Positions 11,138 through 22,355 are shown, numbered from the stretch's first letter. The stretch is DNA of 32,548 nucleotides from Folioceros fuciformis (GCA_049999805.1 JBNGIO010004152.1:1-32548), one strand, 5' to 3'. Notes: a model not told the origin generated them from the sequence alone. Numbers and translations are program-made.

Positions 11138-11251
11138 CTCCCCTTCACATAGCATGTAGAACACTTCTTCATATGCTCCCCTTCATATAGCATGTAGAAC
11201 ACTTCTTCATATGCTCCCCTTCACATAGCATGTAGAACACTTCTTCATATG
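11138..11251. repeat. 38-bp tandem repeat, three copies
   Basis: Three head-to-tail 38-bp units start at 11138, 11176 and 11214. Copies 2 and 3 differ by one base (CATATAG versus CACATAG). A decayed partial echo continues to about 11320, recognisable by ACATGTAGAACACCTCCTCC. The near-identity of the first three units points to recent amplification. Confidence 0.9.
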
Positions 11252-12433
11252 CTGCTCTTTATTCGAGATTCTTAGTACCCTTATAACATGTAGAACACCT
11301 CCTCCAGATGCTGCTCTTGGTTTAGAATACTTTTGTTGGCGATCTCCACCTAGGCAGCTACTATTGCTTTTCACTCCTTCAAAAATTTCTTTGCTAAGTT
11401 TTCCATATGTCTGTCAACATGAAGCTCACAATCGAGTCTCTCCCTCAAGTAATGAGTATCCCTATATTCAAAGCCTCTATTCTAGCCCTTATATATATCC
11501 CACAACTGGCCTCACCTAGGCTGCTCCTTATAATGGATTCCATGGATACCAATCACCTCTAAAAGTCCACATTGAAGGATATTGTTGGTTGTAACAATTC
11601 TAGAGCTTTCTAGAAAACATTCAAAACATTGATATGGAGTAGAGTACATAGCTACTTTATGAAATGTGATGTGCATTATTGAAAAAAATGGAAAATTTTA
11701 TCTACCTCAAAATACGAGGTATTTTATTACTTTCTTTAATTGTTTTATATTTTATTTCTCATTTTATATCACTCGTGCCGCTGCCGTACTAGGTGTGTCT
11801 TTTTAAGGCCCTGGGGTGCTGATCAGCCTGGTACCGGGGAACTAAGGACAGTTAGTTTAATTTGGGTTGGATGCTCCAGGGCAAAAGTAAAATTGGCCTT
11901 CACACACGAGTTGGCCTTGGACAGGTGGTTGGGGAATTTGTGATGGGGCATCGGGATCTGACGAGTGTGCATGCAGGGGTAACTGTCATGGAATTGAGCA
12001 GGGGTTGTTTCTTCTGACTACACGGTAGATGCGTGTAACGTTGTCGGAAAAGTTCTTCGCAGAAAGACGGTTGGTCGTTTGAGGTGAGTGGTGGATCTTG
12101 GTGGAGCAGAGAGCGCAGGATGAGCAGTGTGAAATTTTGATTGTCTGGAGTAGAGGACAGCTTAGAGGGAAATCTCAGTTTCCAGTAGTGGAGTGGACGT
12201 AGGATTTTGAAGTGCCGGTGAAGGAGGGGCGTGGCCTCTTACCGGAGTAGCATCTTGTGTGGCCACGGTATCGGAGAATCGAGGCACGGTGTGGTGAATG
12301 AATGGCAGTCCACCCTGATGGGAATTTGTGCGGAAAATCTGGTGGCTGTCGTGGCCAGTAGCAGCAGGCATTGTCGGCCGCTTGAGTGCGTGCGAGGCCC
12401 TAGATCCTGCGCAGCTGCAGGAATTGTTGAGCC

Positions 12434-14765
12434 ATGGGGAAGTGGTCAGGGGGCGTTATAAAACCTAGTAGGGTTTTGCAGGGGAGATCACGCAGGCATG
12501 TTCGAGCTGCTCCGTTGGATGAAGGTCTCGGCCATGATTTGAGAGGGGTGAATTCGAAACTTGTGCCGCATAGTGGCCCTAATTTGTCATCTGCGGTAGC
12601 TGGAAGTGGAATCAGGACAAGTGCGCTGGCACTTAGGGGTGGGCCGGCGGGAAGTGCTGCTGAAGCGAGATTACCGAGTTTCAACCACTGTACTTTCTGG
12701 AATGGTCTCTCGGCGTTGGGGCGTGAGGTGTTGGATGAAGTGCATCGAAGTTTAAGGATTACTGGCAGATCTGTTTCGGCGGTGCGTGCTGATTTTACCT
12801 CCCAGTCGCAGGTAGGATGGGGGTCTTTGTTGCACAAGCATCAAAGTCAGGGATTTCCTCCTTTTGGAAGGATGGTCAGTGCTGCAAGCCTTGCCTTCGC
12901 AAGGTCACAGGTTACCCCTCGCATACTTGCTCTTCTACTGGGAGAGGCAACTTGGATGCACAGAAATATGGCAGAGGCTGAACAGCTACATCCAATGATG
13001 CCACTGACCAGTCAAGGAAGCTATCACCAAAGCCCCTTTCTTGCCTTTTTCTTCTCTTGTATGGAGGGACTGGCTCTTATATTTCGAGCTATATATCTAG
13101 CTGCTGTTTTCACTCCTGCGCTTGTCACGGCACCTTTTGTGGTTTCATTTGATGGGAGGTTTCGCAAAATCTGGTTGCGATTACTTCATTACACCTTAGA
13201 GAAAGCTGGAGCTGCATTCATCAAGTGGGGTCAGTGGGCAGCAGCGAGGCCTGACCTCTTTCCCAGAGATCTTTGCAGTGAGCTGGCACAGTTACATACA
13301 AAGGCTCCAGCCCACAATTTTGCCCACACGAAGCGCACTGTTGAGACTGCGTTTGGTCGCAAGCTCAATGAGATATTTGAAGACTTTGAAGAGGAGCCAC
13401 TTGCCTCTGGTAGTATAGCTCAGGTACATCGAGCTGTTCTTCGGTTCCGGTATCCTGGGCAAGCGACAAAACCCATGGTGGTCGCTGTTAAGGTTAGACA
13501 CCCTGGTGTCAGTGATAGCATACGACGGGACTTCACCATCATTAACTGGCTTGCAAAATTATCGACTGTGCTGCCAGGAATGCAATGGTTGAGGCTCGAC
13601 GAGAGCGTTCAGCAATTTGCTGTATTCATGATGACTCAGGTTGACCTTGCAAGGGAAGCCGCACACCTCAGTCGATTTATCTACAACTTCCGAAGGTGGC
13701 CAGATGTGTCTTTTCCGAAGCCTCTTTACCCACTGGTGCATCCAGCTGTGTTGGTGGAGACGTACGAGTCTGGAGAGAACGTGTCAAGATATGTGGACCG
13801 GCCAGGCAAAAATCGTGTCAACAGTGCTCTTGCACACATTGGAACTCATACGCTGCTAAAGATGCTTCTGGTTAGTACTTGAAACAGTCCCTGCAGTGCT
13901 GCAGATTGCCTGAAGATGGATAGCTTCCAGCAACTTTCAGCTTGTGCACAGTAACTATTTAGTACGTCATCTGCACTCCTACTTATGGTTAGGTATCGAT
14001 GTAGTAGCGATGTATTGTTTGCTTGACTGGTTTTGTGCTTTCTGTCTTCAGGTTGACAACTTCATTCACGCAGACATGCATCCGGGAAACATTCTTGTTC
14101 GAATTGAACGAGGAAAATCTCCTGCAACTAAAGGAATGGGCAGGACCCGGCCACATCTGGTCCTACTGGACGTCGGAATGACTGCCGAGCTCTCACAGCG
14201 GGATCGAGCCACCCTGCTTGAGTTCTTCAAGGCTGTGGCACTAAAAGATGGCCACAAAGCTGCGGAATGCACCTTGAGGTTCTCTAAATCCCAGGGTTGT
14301 CCAAATCCTAATGCTTTTAAGAAGGTGAAGAACAATCTATGGCGTTGTCTAATCTTTTCTTGTCGGTTCTTCAAGCCACATAGTTAACATTCTGATGTAT
14401 TCAGGAGGTGGAGCAAACATTCCGGTATTGGAGCACTGAAGACGCTGATACTGTCCACGCAGGGGAGTGTATGCAAGAGCTGTTAGAGCAAGTTCGACGG
14501 CATAGGGTAAACATAGATGGAGATGTGTGTACTGTCATGGTGACCACTCTTGTTCTTGAGGTGAGACTTCTAGTCTTGAGCAGAAGGTTGTCTTTCCAGC
14601 CTGATGTTTGCATCATGTTTTTTGATCCTGTGATTATTGTTAAAGGGCTGGCAAAGGAAGCTGGATCCGGAGCTGAACATTATGGACACCCTCCACAACG
14701 TATTATTCAAAGCTGAATGGGCTGCCTCTCTTGCGTACACAATTGATGGGCTCATGGCTCCTTAG
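12434..14765 (+). CDS. ABC1/UbiB-family atypical kinase (ADCK2 type), probably mitochondrial
   Basis: Complete 4-exon gene, 661 aa. Exons: 12434-13870, 14052-14324, 14405-14560, 14646-14765. It follows the plant ADCK2-like ABC1K proteins (Arabidopsis At1g61640 type) throughout. Residues 1-130 are basic, Ser/Gly-rich and unconserved, as expected of an organelle-targeting extension. A hydrophobic segment spans about 201-238. Family motifs: KxGQ (K264-Q267 in AFIKWGQWAAARPDLFP), SGSIAQVH (325-332), the VAVK lysine K353, E408 in VDLAREAAHL, catalytic-loop HADMHPGN (485-492), and DVG (519-521) in place of DFG. The C-terminus GWQRKLDPE...IDGLMAP is typical. UbiB members, including COQ8, are linked to coenzyme Q and mitochondrial lipid homeostasis; the ADCK2 substrate is not established. 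All catalytic motifs are intact. Confidence 0.93.
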
Positions 14766-16118
14766 CTTGGTGGAACCTAAGTCTGGAGCAGGTACCCTGG
14801 ATGTTCTCTAGTGTGAATGCACTGTGATGTAGTCTGGTAACGTACGTTACCACTTTGAGTCCCTTGCGGACAGCTTGTGTACTCCGTGATTGCCTGTAGT
14901 AAGGGATCTTTTCCACTGTTGCTGGAGGGTTGTTGCTCTTCCCGTTGGCTCGACCTGCTTAGGTTCGATCACAGGCCCTTTATATGTTGTGCATTTGGAG
15001 TGCCCAAGAATAAGATTTTTGAGGTCGACTAACGTTCAGGTGGTAAGCAGATACGTTGGGAGTGCGGGATTACTCTTGTGCCCACCGGTGAAAGTACCTG
15101 GAGGAAGAAAACCAGGACCCTTCCTGTTCAAGCTGAAGACGGTTCTCCTATGCTCGCCTTTGAAGACAAATCGAGTTGGACTAGATCCTTCAACCCTCGG
15201 AGCCAGCTCTGAGGTCATGAGAAAGCTTAGTGGAGTAATTTCCCGGACAAATTTCAATCCAGCTAGGGATTCAACTCGGCCTCACTCGATCCGGCATTTG
15301 CGAGAGGAATATAGAGTCAGGCGAGGGTGTGGGCTGCGGTTGCCTCCAGAGTTTGGCCTACGCTATCATTGACGCAATTGTGCAGTGGGTTTCTGTGGGG
15401 CAACATCTCTGGCGGATGTCCCTCAAATTGCTTTGTTAGGAGACAGATTCACTGGGTTGGCAGTGTTGTCCTTTTACTCAGAGGTTGATAGCGAGGGGGC
15501 CAGCTTATTTGAAGACAAGGGAGGGAGCTCGGAGTCTGACCTGTTGTTTTCCCCGGCATCAACCAGCATAGCTTCAAGGCTTCGTGGGTCGTAAATTCAC
15601 CTCTTTTGTGTTCAGTCCGGCAAGTGTAGGTCGAAAACGCTTACTACACCAAACGTCAGTCAGGTCCATACACCGATGGAGAGCTACTCGTTTCAATGAC
15701 TAGTTTATGCATGATGGGACTCTAGAGACAAGATGCTCGTGACACAAGTAGGTAACTACAAGGCCCCAGACCGCAAGTCTGTCTTCCTTGACGAAAATCC
15801 GTCCTCTGTATGGAGACCACAATAAAGTTTCTTCGACTTTATCTTCGTGGAGATAATGCAGCTGTTGCCTTATGCTTTCGAAGTGGAAAAAATCTAAAAT
15901 CTGTTTTAGGACGTCTTTCAAGATTGAAGGGTTAGCATGAGTCTGTGAATTATCAAACCGGTCACATTAGCTTCTCTTTGACAAAAGGATAGAGAATATA
16001 TGAGAAATAAACATATTAAAACTAGATTGATATTGAAAATATATGGAAAAAATAGTTAAAAATGATACGATATATTTATGGAAACTTACGGATGAATTGA
16101 GAATATAAGGAAAAAAAT
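14766..16118. other. Region without a supported gene between the kinase gene and the assembly gap
   Basis: The kinase 3' UTR must lie in the first few hundred bases. Two plus-strand stretches stay open, 14890-15372 and 15385-15594, and look mildly codon-like (Arg/Gly/Pro-rich, then Ser/Leu/Asp-rich). They begin at TTG and GTG rather than ATG, are in different frames, and match nothing I recognise; they may be a decayed gene. A minus-strand 73-codon open frame at 15700-15921 is also unrecognised. From 15960 to the gap the sequence is strongly AT-rich. Confidence 0.4.
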
Positions 16119-16218
16119 NNNNNNNNNNNNNNNNNNNNNNNNNNNNNNNNNNNNNNNNNNNNNNNNNNNNNNNNNNNNNNNNNNNNNNNNNNNNNNNNNN
16201 NNNNNNNNNNNNNNNNNN
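16119..16218. other. Assembly gap (100 N)
   Basis: Exactly 100 N, the usual placeholder for a scaffold gap of unknown size. The left flank is AT-rich and the right flank repeat-rich, so missing sequence is probably repetitive. Confidence 0.98.
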
Positions 16219-16496
16219 ATGTGGCCCCTTTGGTGCCTATATAAAGACTAGCTAGGCAAAAAAGTGATTGCATTGGTTTTTTCTTCATTTATGATTGTGG
16301 GGAGTTTTTGTAGAGGTACATTCCTACTATGTTGATGAGAAGTTGTCTATGTGCCTCAAATCATGTGAGAGGCACAAAGCACTCATTTCAACCTCTTAGT
16401 AAGTGTGTTAGGAGGCAACATGATTTAAAGATTGTCTTTGTGTCTCCATCTATCGTGTGTTGCTTGCTTGTTGTGATATAGTAGTGCAAGAAGAAC
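16219..16496 (+). other. Possible LTR-like promoter fragment next to the gap
   Basis: A strong TATA box, TATATAAAG, stands at 16238-16246, followed by T-rich and GT-rich non-coding sequence and then the 56-bp repeats. A TATA box in gene-free repetitive DNA suggests an LTR, but its borders are lost in the gap, so the call is tentative. Confidence 0.25.
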
Positions 16497-16650
16497 ACTT
16501 CCTTGCCAAGATTAGCTCAAGAGAAAAAATTGTTTTATTAATCGAGATCAAAACTTCGTTGCCGAGATTAGCTAAAGAGAGAAAATTGTTTTATTAATCG
16601 AGATCAAAACTTCCTTGCCGAGATTAGCTGAAGGAAGAAAACTTTATTCA
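16497..16650. repeat. 56-bp tandem repeat, about 2.7 copies
   Basis: Units start at 16497, 16553 and 16609; the first two are 56 bp and differ at only a few bases, the third is truncated. Each contains GAGATTAGCT or CAAGATTAGCT and the segment TTGTTTTATTAATCGAGATC. Confidence 0.9.
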
Positions 16651-18448
16651 TCCAGATTAGATGGCAGGAGGATGCTCACCCATTAGGATTTTGTAGGGGC
16701 GGAACGCTTTACCGATTAACTAACCATCATCCCTCTTTCTTTCAGATGTGGTGGATTAAAGCTCATAACCTAGGGCCTTTAGACGTTGGCTAACATGAGT
16801 TAAATGTTGATATAATTATGCAATATTGTAATACAAAACATGCGATCAATGATCTTTACATGACTATTACCCAATCCCACTATACACTTTGCTTTATTAA
16901 AATAATTACCTTATCCCACAACACACTTAGTTGTTTTGTCGTGAGGGACTCAAGCAAACCTTTCATGGCCCTTTCATGCTGATACCCTTCATGACCTCTT
17001 ATAGACACATAGATGGATGCCCCATTGTTGCTACATTCTAATTGCTACATAAAAAATATTCATTACCATAATTCAATCAGAGACCCTTAACCCAAAGACT
17101 TAATTTTATTTATTGGAAATCGTTTTATTGGTCTCACTCTAGAAAGGCTAACATGAACTTCAACACTAGAAATTTATAAGGGGAGAATATGCACGAAGGG
17201 CGGCAAATATACTATATTCTCCTATGGAACTTGATAAAGATGTCAAATGGGGCTTTTTTGCATCTTTGTGGAAAAGGAAGGTCGAAAACAAGGTATGATT
17301 AGCTAACCAAACAAGGTATGATTGCTAACCAAGCCTAGCGTACTCATCAGAAGTATTCTTCACACATGGTTAGTGATTTGTGTGAAATGCCTTCGAACGC
17401 TCCATCAAGTTGGTGGAGCTTGGATGATTGAAAAACATTGAAACCCTCAAGAGCACATACATGTACTAAAGCTTAGAGTATTTTCAAACAATCAGAATAG
17501 AACTGTCTCTATTTGTAAATCTTTCTTTCCATACGCATGTATATGTACACCTTCCTTCATTTATTTATATATGACATTGTACAAGTTTTATCCCATGGTG
17601 CTAGCTACTTCCACCTTAAGAGACATAAACTTGTTATTGTTGTTGATCCACTCAATGAATGGATTGTGTGCACAAGCCTTCTACTAGGGGAGGATAGGGG
17701 TTGACACAATCCTCAATAGTTGTGTTAAGCTTCTCATTCTAAGGGAGAATAGGGGTTGACACGATTCTCAATGGTTGTGTTGAGCTTCCCACTCGAGGGG
17801 AGGGTACAGGTTGACACCATCCTCAATGGTTGTGTTGAGCTTCCTACTAGGGGGAGGATAGGGGTTGACATGATGCTCTATGGTTGTGTTTGAGCTTCCC
17901 TTTCAAGGGGAGGATAGGGGTTGACACGATCCTCAATAGGGATTAACACGATCCTCAATGGTTTTGTTGACATGCCACAAAGTCCACCATTCAAGTTTGT
18001 CACTATCAGATTAGTTAGCTGGCACCTTAAATAGCTTGCACCCACTTGGCCTACCTACTTTGATAACATACATGTATGAACATGGAAAACATACTCCTTA
18101 AAAGCCTAACATGGAGAGGTTACCTAGAAAGGGTGCATAGACTTTCCTCCTTTAATTTACATCTTGTTATGTAGTAAGCATGCATAGACTTATCCTTCCT
18201 TCATCATTCTCCTCCATCTTGTAATTTTTGCATACAAATTTTGTTATAATATTTGCTTTAAATTACATCGATTAGCCAATAGAGCGTTAATAGGACCCAA
18301 AAGCGTCAACACGACCCTAAAGCTTTGATGTCACTTGCTATGCCTAATTAGGTTGGGTTTTAGATTTATCGTTGGTCGTTCTCTAAAGTTAAGTTGCACA
18401 AGGAGATCTTGTAAGCCAATGTATCCACCTACTTGCTTAAAAATGTTC
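16651..18448. other. AT-rich repetitive region
   Basis: No gene is seen. Open frames are short and AT-driven. Apart from the 55-bp minisatellite at 17677-17975 I see no clear internal structure. The duplicated phrase AAACAAGGTATGATT near 17289 and 17311 is a minor direct repeat. Confidence 0.5.
17677..17975. repeat. 55-bp minisatellite, about 5 copies
   Basis: The core GGGGTTGACAC(A/G)AT with CCTCAATGGTTGTGTTGAGC recurs, with the TTGAC element at 17701, 17756, 17811, 17865 and 17921 (spacing 55, 55, 54, 56) and a shortened copy from about 17940. Units differ by many point changes, so this array is older than the 28-bp and 38-bp arrays. Confidence 0.9.
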
Positions 18449-18688
18449 TTAACCACTTGCTTGCTTAAAAATGTTCTTGACTTCATTTACAATTGTGACC
18501 ACATAATTATTGACTTCATATGTAGTTGTAGCCATAGAATTGGTGACTTCATCGACAATAGTAGCCACAGAATCAATGACTTCATGTGCAATTGTAGCCA
18601 CAAAATTAGACATTGTTGTAGTAGCACAATCGGTCATAGATGGTTTGCCTTGGCCTTTGCCTTTGGCACCGATAGCAATGCCAGAATC
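18449..18688 (-). other. Possible exon or gene fragment built on an 11-aa repeat
   Basis: An open frame of 79 codons on the minus strand starts just after an AG acceptor (GGATTAG at 18690-18689) and ends at a TAA at 18449. It reads DSGIAIGAKGKGQGKPSMTD and then four 11-residue units (FVATIAHEVID, SVATIVDEVTN, SMATTTYEVNN, YVVTIVNEVKN) that would form an amphipathic helix. It lies 359 bp downstream of the stop of the five-exon gene at 19048-21102 and could be a 3' exon of an alternative transcript, but I found no phase-compatible donor. It may equally be repeat DNA with chance coding capacity. Confidence 0.25.
18479..18610. repeat. 33-bp tandem repeat, four copies
   Basis: GACTTCAT starts each unit at 18479, 18512, 18545 and 18578, exactly 33 bp apart. 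The period is a multiple of three and changes between copies keep the minus-strand frame open. Confidence 0.85.
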
Positions 18689-19047
18689 CTAATCCTTTGC
18701 TGCCTACATTCATATTTTAAGAGCAACAATGATTTCAAGTAGAGCATACATGTGTCTGACTTACTACTGTGATATTACTTATTGCCACCCACTTGAGTCG
18801 TGCATTTACCTTTGGTTAGTCAACAACCTCAAGCTTGGAGACAACATCTTTGGTTTTCTTATGTTCATGATCTTGAGGTGTTAAAGATGTAGGTTATATA
18901 CACCTAGTTAATCCTAAACGAAGCGTCAGTTGCTTAGCGGATGCTCAAGGTTAGTTACTTGAACAACTATAAATTTAGTAGATAACCCTTTTTGTAAATA
19001 CAATATTTTTAATTAACAATATGAGTTTCAGGTCTCTCGTCTCCTAC

Positions 19048-21102
19048 TCATTCCTTTGCATGGGGGTTGCCTTTGCAATCATTGGGATTGGAAGACTTAT
19101 CATCCTTGCTTGCTTCATCCTTGCCCGCTTCATCCTTGGGTTTAGAATTTGCATCCTCCGTATCATCCATACTAAATGTCTCGGCAAATGCAAGCAACCT
19201 CTTCATTTCTTTGCCTGATTCACTAAGACGATGAGTTGTAGTGCCCCCTTCTGCTTGCTCAAAAATCTCCTCACCTTCTCCTTCCTCATCCTCGTCATGC
19301 CCTAAGATCTGCCATTCATATTTAAGTTCATGTACACAAAGCTAAGATCATATGTACCAAAAATAAATCTAGTAAGATTACGCACACAATTGCAATGAGC
19401 ACAAAATCACAACTTAAGGTGTAAAGAGATGCATCCACCTGGTGGAGTTGTGAGACGGGATTTTGAGCTTCATCGTCCACTGTGGATTCCTTCTGATCAC
19501 CTTGCAATGTAGCATCCATGACCAAGTCATCATCTGAGAATGTGTCCTCATGTTCCCATTTCTCTCCGTTGTCCTCTTCTCTGTCCTTCTCTTCATGTTC
19601 TTCCACGTTCTGTCCTACACCCTCTTTTGCGTTCTCACACTCTTTTGCATTCTCTCCTGTACACAAACGCAAAAAGGATGCAACAATATAAGGTCTAGCT
19701 ATTTGGGAATTAGAAGACTAGTCATCTTTAAGGGTCGAATAACATGAGCCATAGCAAAGATGACACTAATGTAGGCGTGCAGATAAAGAGGTAGCCATAC
19801 AAGAAATGAATTGCAATCCAACTCAAATACTAAGAGAGTTTGCATCTAGCTCTTTTGGTGGTATATCTACTCCCTTCATTCTCTTGGATATCTTTGGCTA
19901 CATAACTAACTAAAACAAAATCATATGCATAAATACCTTGAGCGGCTTGAGCCCTTCCTCTACGCTGAGTGCAATGCTTCATTTTTGCCTTCCACTTCTG
20001 TGCCCAATGGGGCTCATAGTGTGATTCCATTCTCTCTCGCTTGGACATTTGCTCCTCAGCTTCATCTCCTGTAATTTGTTTATGTACATCGCCTTGGTTC
20101 CGGAACATGAGCCTTGTTTTAAAGCAAACAAGGCACAAGCTAGCTCAGCACATGCACTTGACAATAGACTATGACAAGCTACCCAACTAACTTGCTAGCA
20201 TTAAAACGTTGTTAACAATTACGACATGCCTACAAAATCAAAACAAACCTAGACCTTGAGTAAAATATCAATTTGTAACATTTTGGAGCCACTCACCAGT
20301 TTTCCACGGGCATTGCCGTGAAACCTAATCTTTGTCGCTTAACGTTGACATGTAAGTAAGATCCCATTTGTCCTCCTTCCTTCCGACCTAGGTAGGAATT
20401 CTTGACACCATCGCCAAGCCTTAATCCATTGCCTTGGAGCTTTTCCTACTCACACAGCTTGGAACCAATAAGGCCTTTGGTTTGCCAACAACTAGCTACC
20501 AACTTACAAAAACACAACATACCACACCACATTGGAACACAACACCAGCACAACTTAACACACCACGCCACATACCACAACACAACATCATAACAAAACA
20601 TAAAAGAATAGGAAGATATAGTGCCTGCAGATCACTCTTACTCCCCTCCCACTCCATTCTCCACTGTCTGTCACAACCATCAACACTTTTGAGATTGGGA
20701 ACCCCTTGAGCTGATCCAAAATGCCCCACAATGATTCCCTTTGCTATTGAGGGGGTTGGCATCAAATAACAGGTCTGCAAGAAGGCCAATTCTATTAGAA
20801 TCTTGAAAGTCATGAAGCCATGGATCCATGGCATTTACTAGAGACGGCACAAGGAACGTCAAAGTGAAAGCTTGCAAGTGGCAGTTAGCGAAAGTACATA
20901 CCATAACAAGCCCTGATATAGGAGCCCCACATCCTGGGCAAGGTTGCTCGCAGCGGGCCATTTCAACCCCACAAGCCTTACACATTGTAAGGCTACAACA
21001 CCCGGTCAGAGTAGAAGTAGACCTCAAGCCCTCTGCACTATTTCTTTTCATATAGCAGACATGGCATACCCCCTGGGAGGAGCTCCTTTGCGATGCGGCC
21101 AT
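19048..21102 (-). CDS. Predicted five-exon gene: eight-cysteine module plus acidic C-terminus, unrecognised
   Basis: I do not recognise this protein. Exons in gene order: 21102-20902, 20774-20576, 20068-19937, 19656-19439, 19308-19048. All have GT donors and AG acceptors, and phases agree at every junction (0, 1, 1, 0), giving 336 aa from the ATG at 21102 to a TGA at 19048. Residues 9-64 hold C13xxC16, C36, C41xxC44, C51 and C55xxC58, spaced like a small RING-like or treble-clef two-zinc module but lacking histidines. Exon 2 ends in a short hydrophobic stretch. Exon 3 is Lys/Arg-rich. Exons 4-5 are dominated by Glu, Asp and Lys, suggesting a disordered acidic tail. It lies in AT-rich repeat DNA, so it could be a lineage-specific gene, a transposon-borne gene or a relic. 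The donor of exon 2 is the least certain junction. Confidence 0.45.
19801..19856. repeat. Dispersed repeat end, copy A
   Basis: About 55 bp similar to 27922-27972 (AAGAAA, then AATCCAA, then AGAGAGTTTGCATCTAGCTC against AGAGAGCTTGCATCGAGCTC). It sits inside intron 3 of the minus-strand five-exon model. Likely the terminus of a shared mobile element of unknown type. Confidence 0.6.
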
Positions 21103-21165
21103 GATGGATATTGGACTTGTAAGTAGGAACTACTTGCTGAGCTGCAAATTGCACAACCTAGTTGT

Positions 21166-21275
21166 AATCAACATTCAAAATTCTAAGGAATTCACTGAAG
21201 CCTTTTGTATACCTCATTGCAATCAACATCCAAAATCCTAAGGAATTCACTCAAGCCTTTTCCTAATACCTAGAT
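21166..21275. repeat. 55-bp tandem duplication
   Basis: Two head-to-tail copies start at AATCAACATTC (21166) and AATCAACATCC (21221), and both include AAGGAATTCACT. The ends of the units have diverged. Confidence 0.8.
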
Positions 21276-22349
21276 AAAATCCAACACAATCACGTGCCTC
21301 TTAAGCTTCCAATTGCTATATATGCGTCACCTCCCACACACCTCTCACACCCCTTTTCACTAGCCACAGACATATCTTTGTGTATAGAGCATGCACATAT
21401 ATAGAATACATGCTGAAATATATCTCGACAATTTGGAGGAGCTTGTTCGCTCACATATTTGTCCTAGTATTCATTTATCTATTGAAAACTTTTTTTTATA
21501 TTATTAATAGATAAATTTATATGCTCAATGTATGCATATTTTATGTTATTAAGGACATGATGCAGAGGGGCACAACTGCTATGGATAGCTGCTTCATAGG
21601 CCTTGCCCATAGAAGTTTCTTCTTCTAAGCTTATACTATGGGACACCAAGATTTAGAGCACTTCGAAGTTCTTTATGGGCATCAATAAGCTCAGACTCCG
21701 AGCCATACTTCCCCAACAAATTGCCTTCAATCCCATACTCCATATTGCTAAGAGAGCCCAAGAATTTGGACTTAGGATGGTCTAACAATACGAGTGCCTC
21801 TCTCTACAATCCCATACTCAGGATTGCCACAAGGAGAGCAAGAGCATGAGGAGTCCTAACTTGAATATCCCACCCACTACTCTTCACGATAGGTGTCTAG
21901 CACTACAGCTATCTTTGAACTGTTCTAAAAGAATATACATATATAAAAAACTTACCAATATTAACTTGTGGGAAAATTTTAAAAAAGTTCTCACATGCTC
22001 AACGTGGGCAAAGGACCCATCCCAGCTCTGGCAGCACAGGGAAGTTGAACTTGTCAGGTGTGTTTATATGGCACACATTGCTTTTGACTTTTCTATAGTT
22101 ACAGTATATCCTATATTATAATGTTCATACGGTACTATAATTATAATGTATCGTTTTGCCACGATTATTTTATAGTATCGTCTTTTACACGGAGTAAAAC
22201 ACGGGCGTTTGAAGGAGTCGTGAGGTCCACGGCGGGGAGTTTTTGCAGGCACAACCAGGTGGCGAAATGTGACACGGCCGACAGGGGCATCAGGATGAAC
22301 TTGGGCCAGGATGAACCTTCCTGCGATGGAGCCCTCCGGCAGAGTCATT

Positions 22350-22355
22350 TATAAA
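22350..22355 (+). promoter_or_regulatory. Candidate TATA box of the lectin gene
   Basis: TATAAA stands at the edge of the GC-rich island, 234 bp before the lectin ATG, a reasonable place for a core promoter with a roughly 200-bp 5' UTR. No other evidence supports it. Confidence 0.35.

Larger units (their letters stand above)
9982..12433. other. Intergenic region between COG8 and the ABC1/UbiB kinase gene
   Basis: No convincing gene. The COG8-proximal part must hold its promoter and includes the palindrome at 10246-10261. The stretch from 10300 to 11100 shows no recognisable coding content. A 38-bp tandem array lies at 11138-11251. From 11640 to 11770 the DNA is AT-rich. From about 11800 to 12433 it is more GC-rich and likely contains the promoter and 5' UTR of the downstream kinase gene. 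The minus-strand open frame at 10810-11202 partly translates the tandem repeats and is not credible as a gene. Confidence 0.5.

Noticed and set aside
10810-11202. 130-codon minus-strand open frame as a gene
   Set aside because: Its start translates the 38-bp tandem repeats and it has no family similarity.
20276-20345. Hairpin CACGG-GCATTG-CCGTG as a terminator or regulatory RNA
   Set aside because: A 5-bp stem in an intron of the predicted gene, expected by chance in a window this size.
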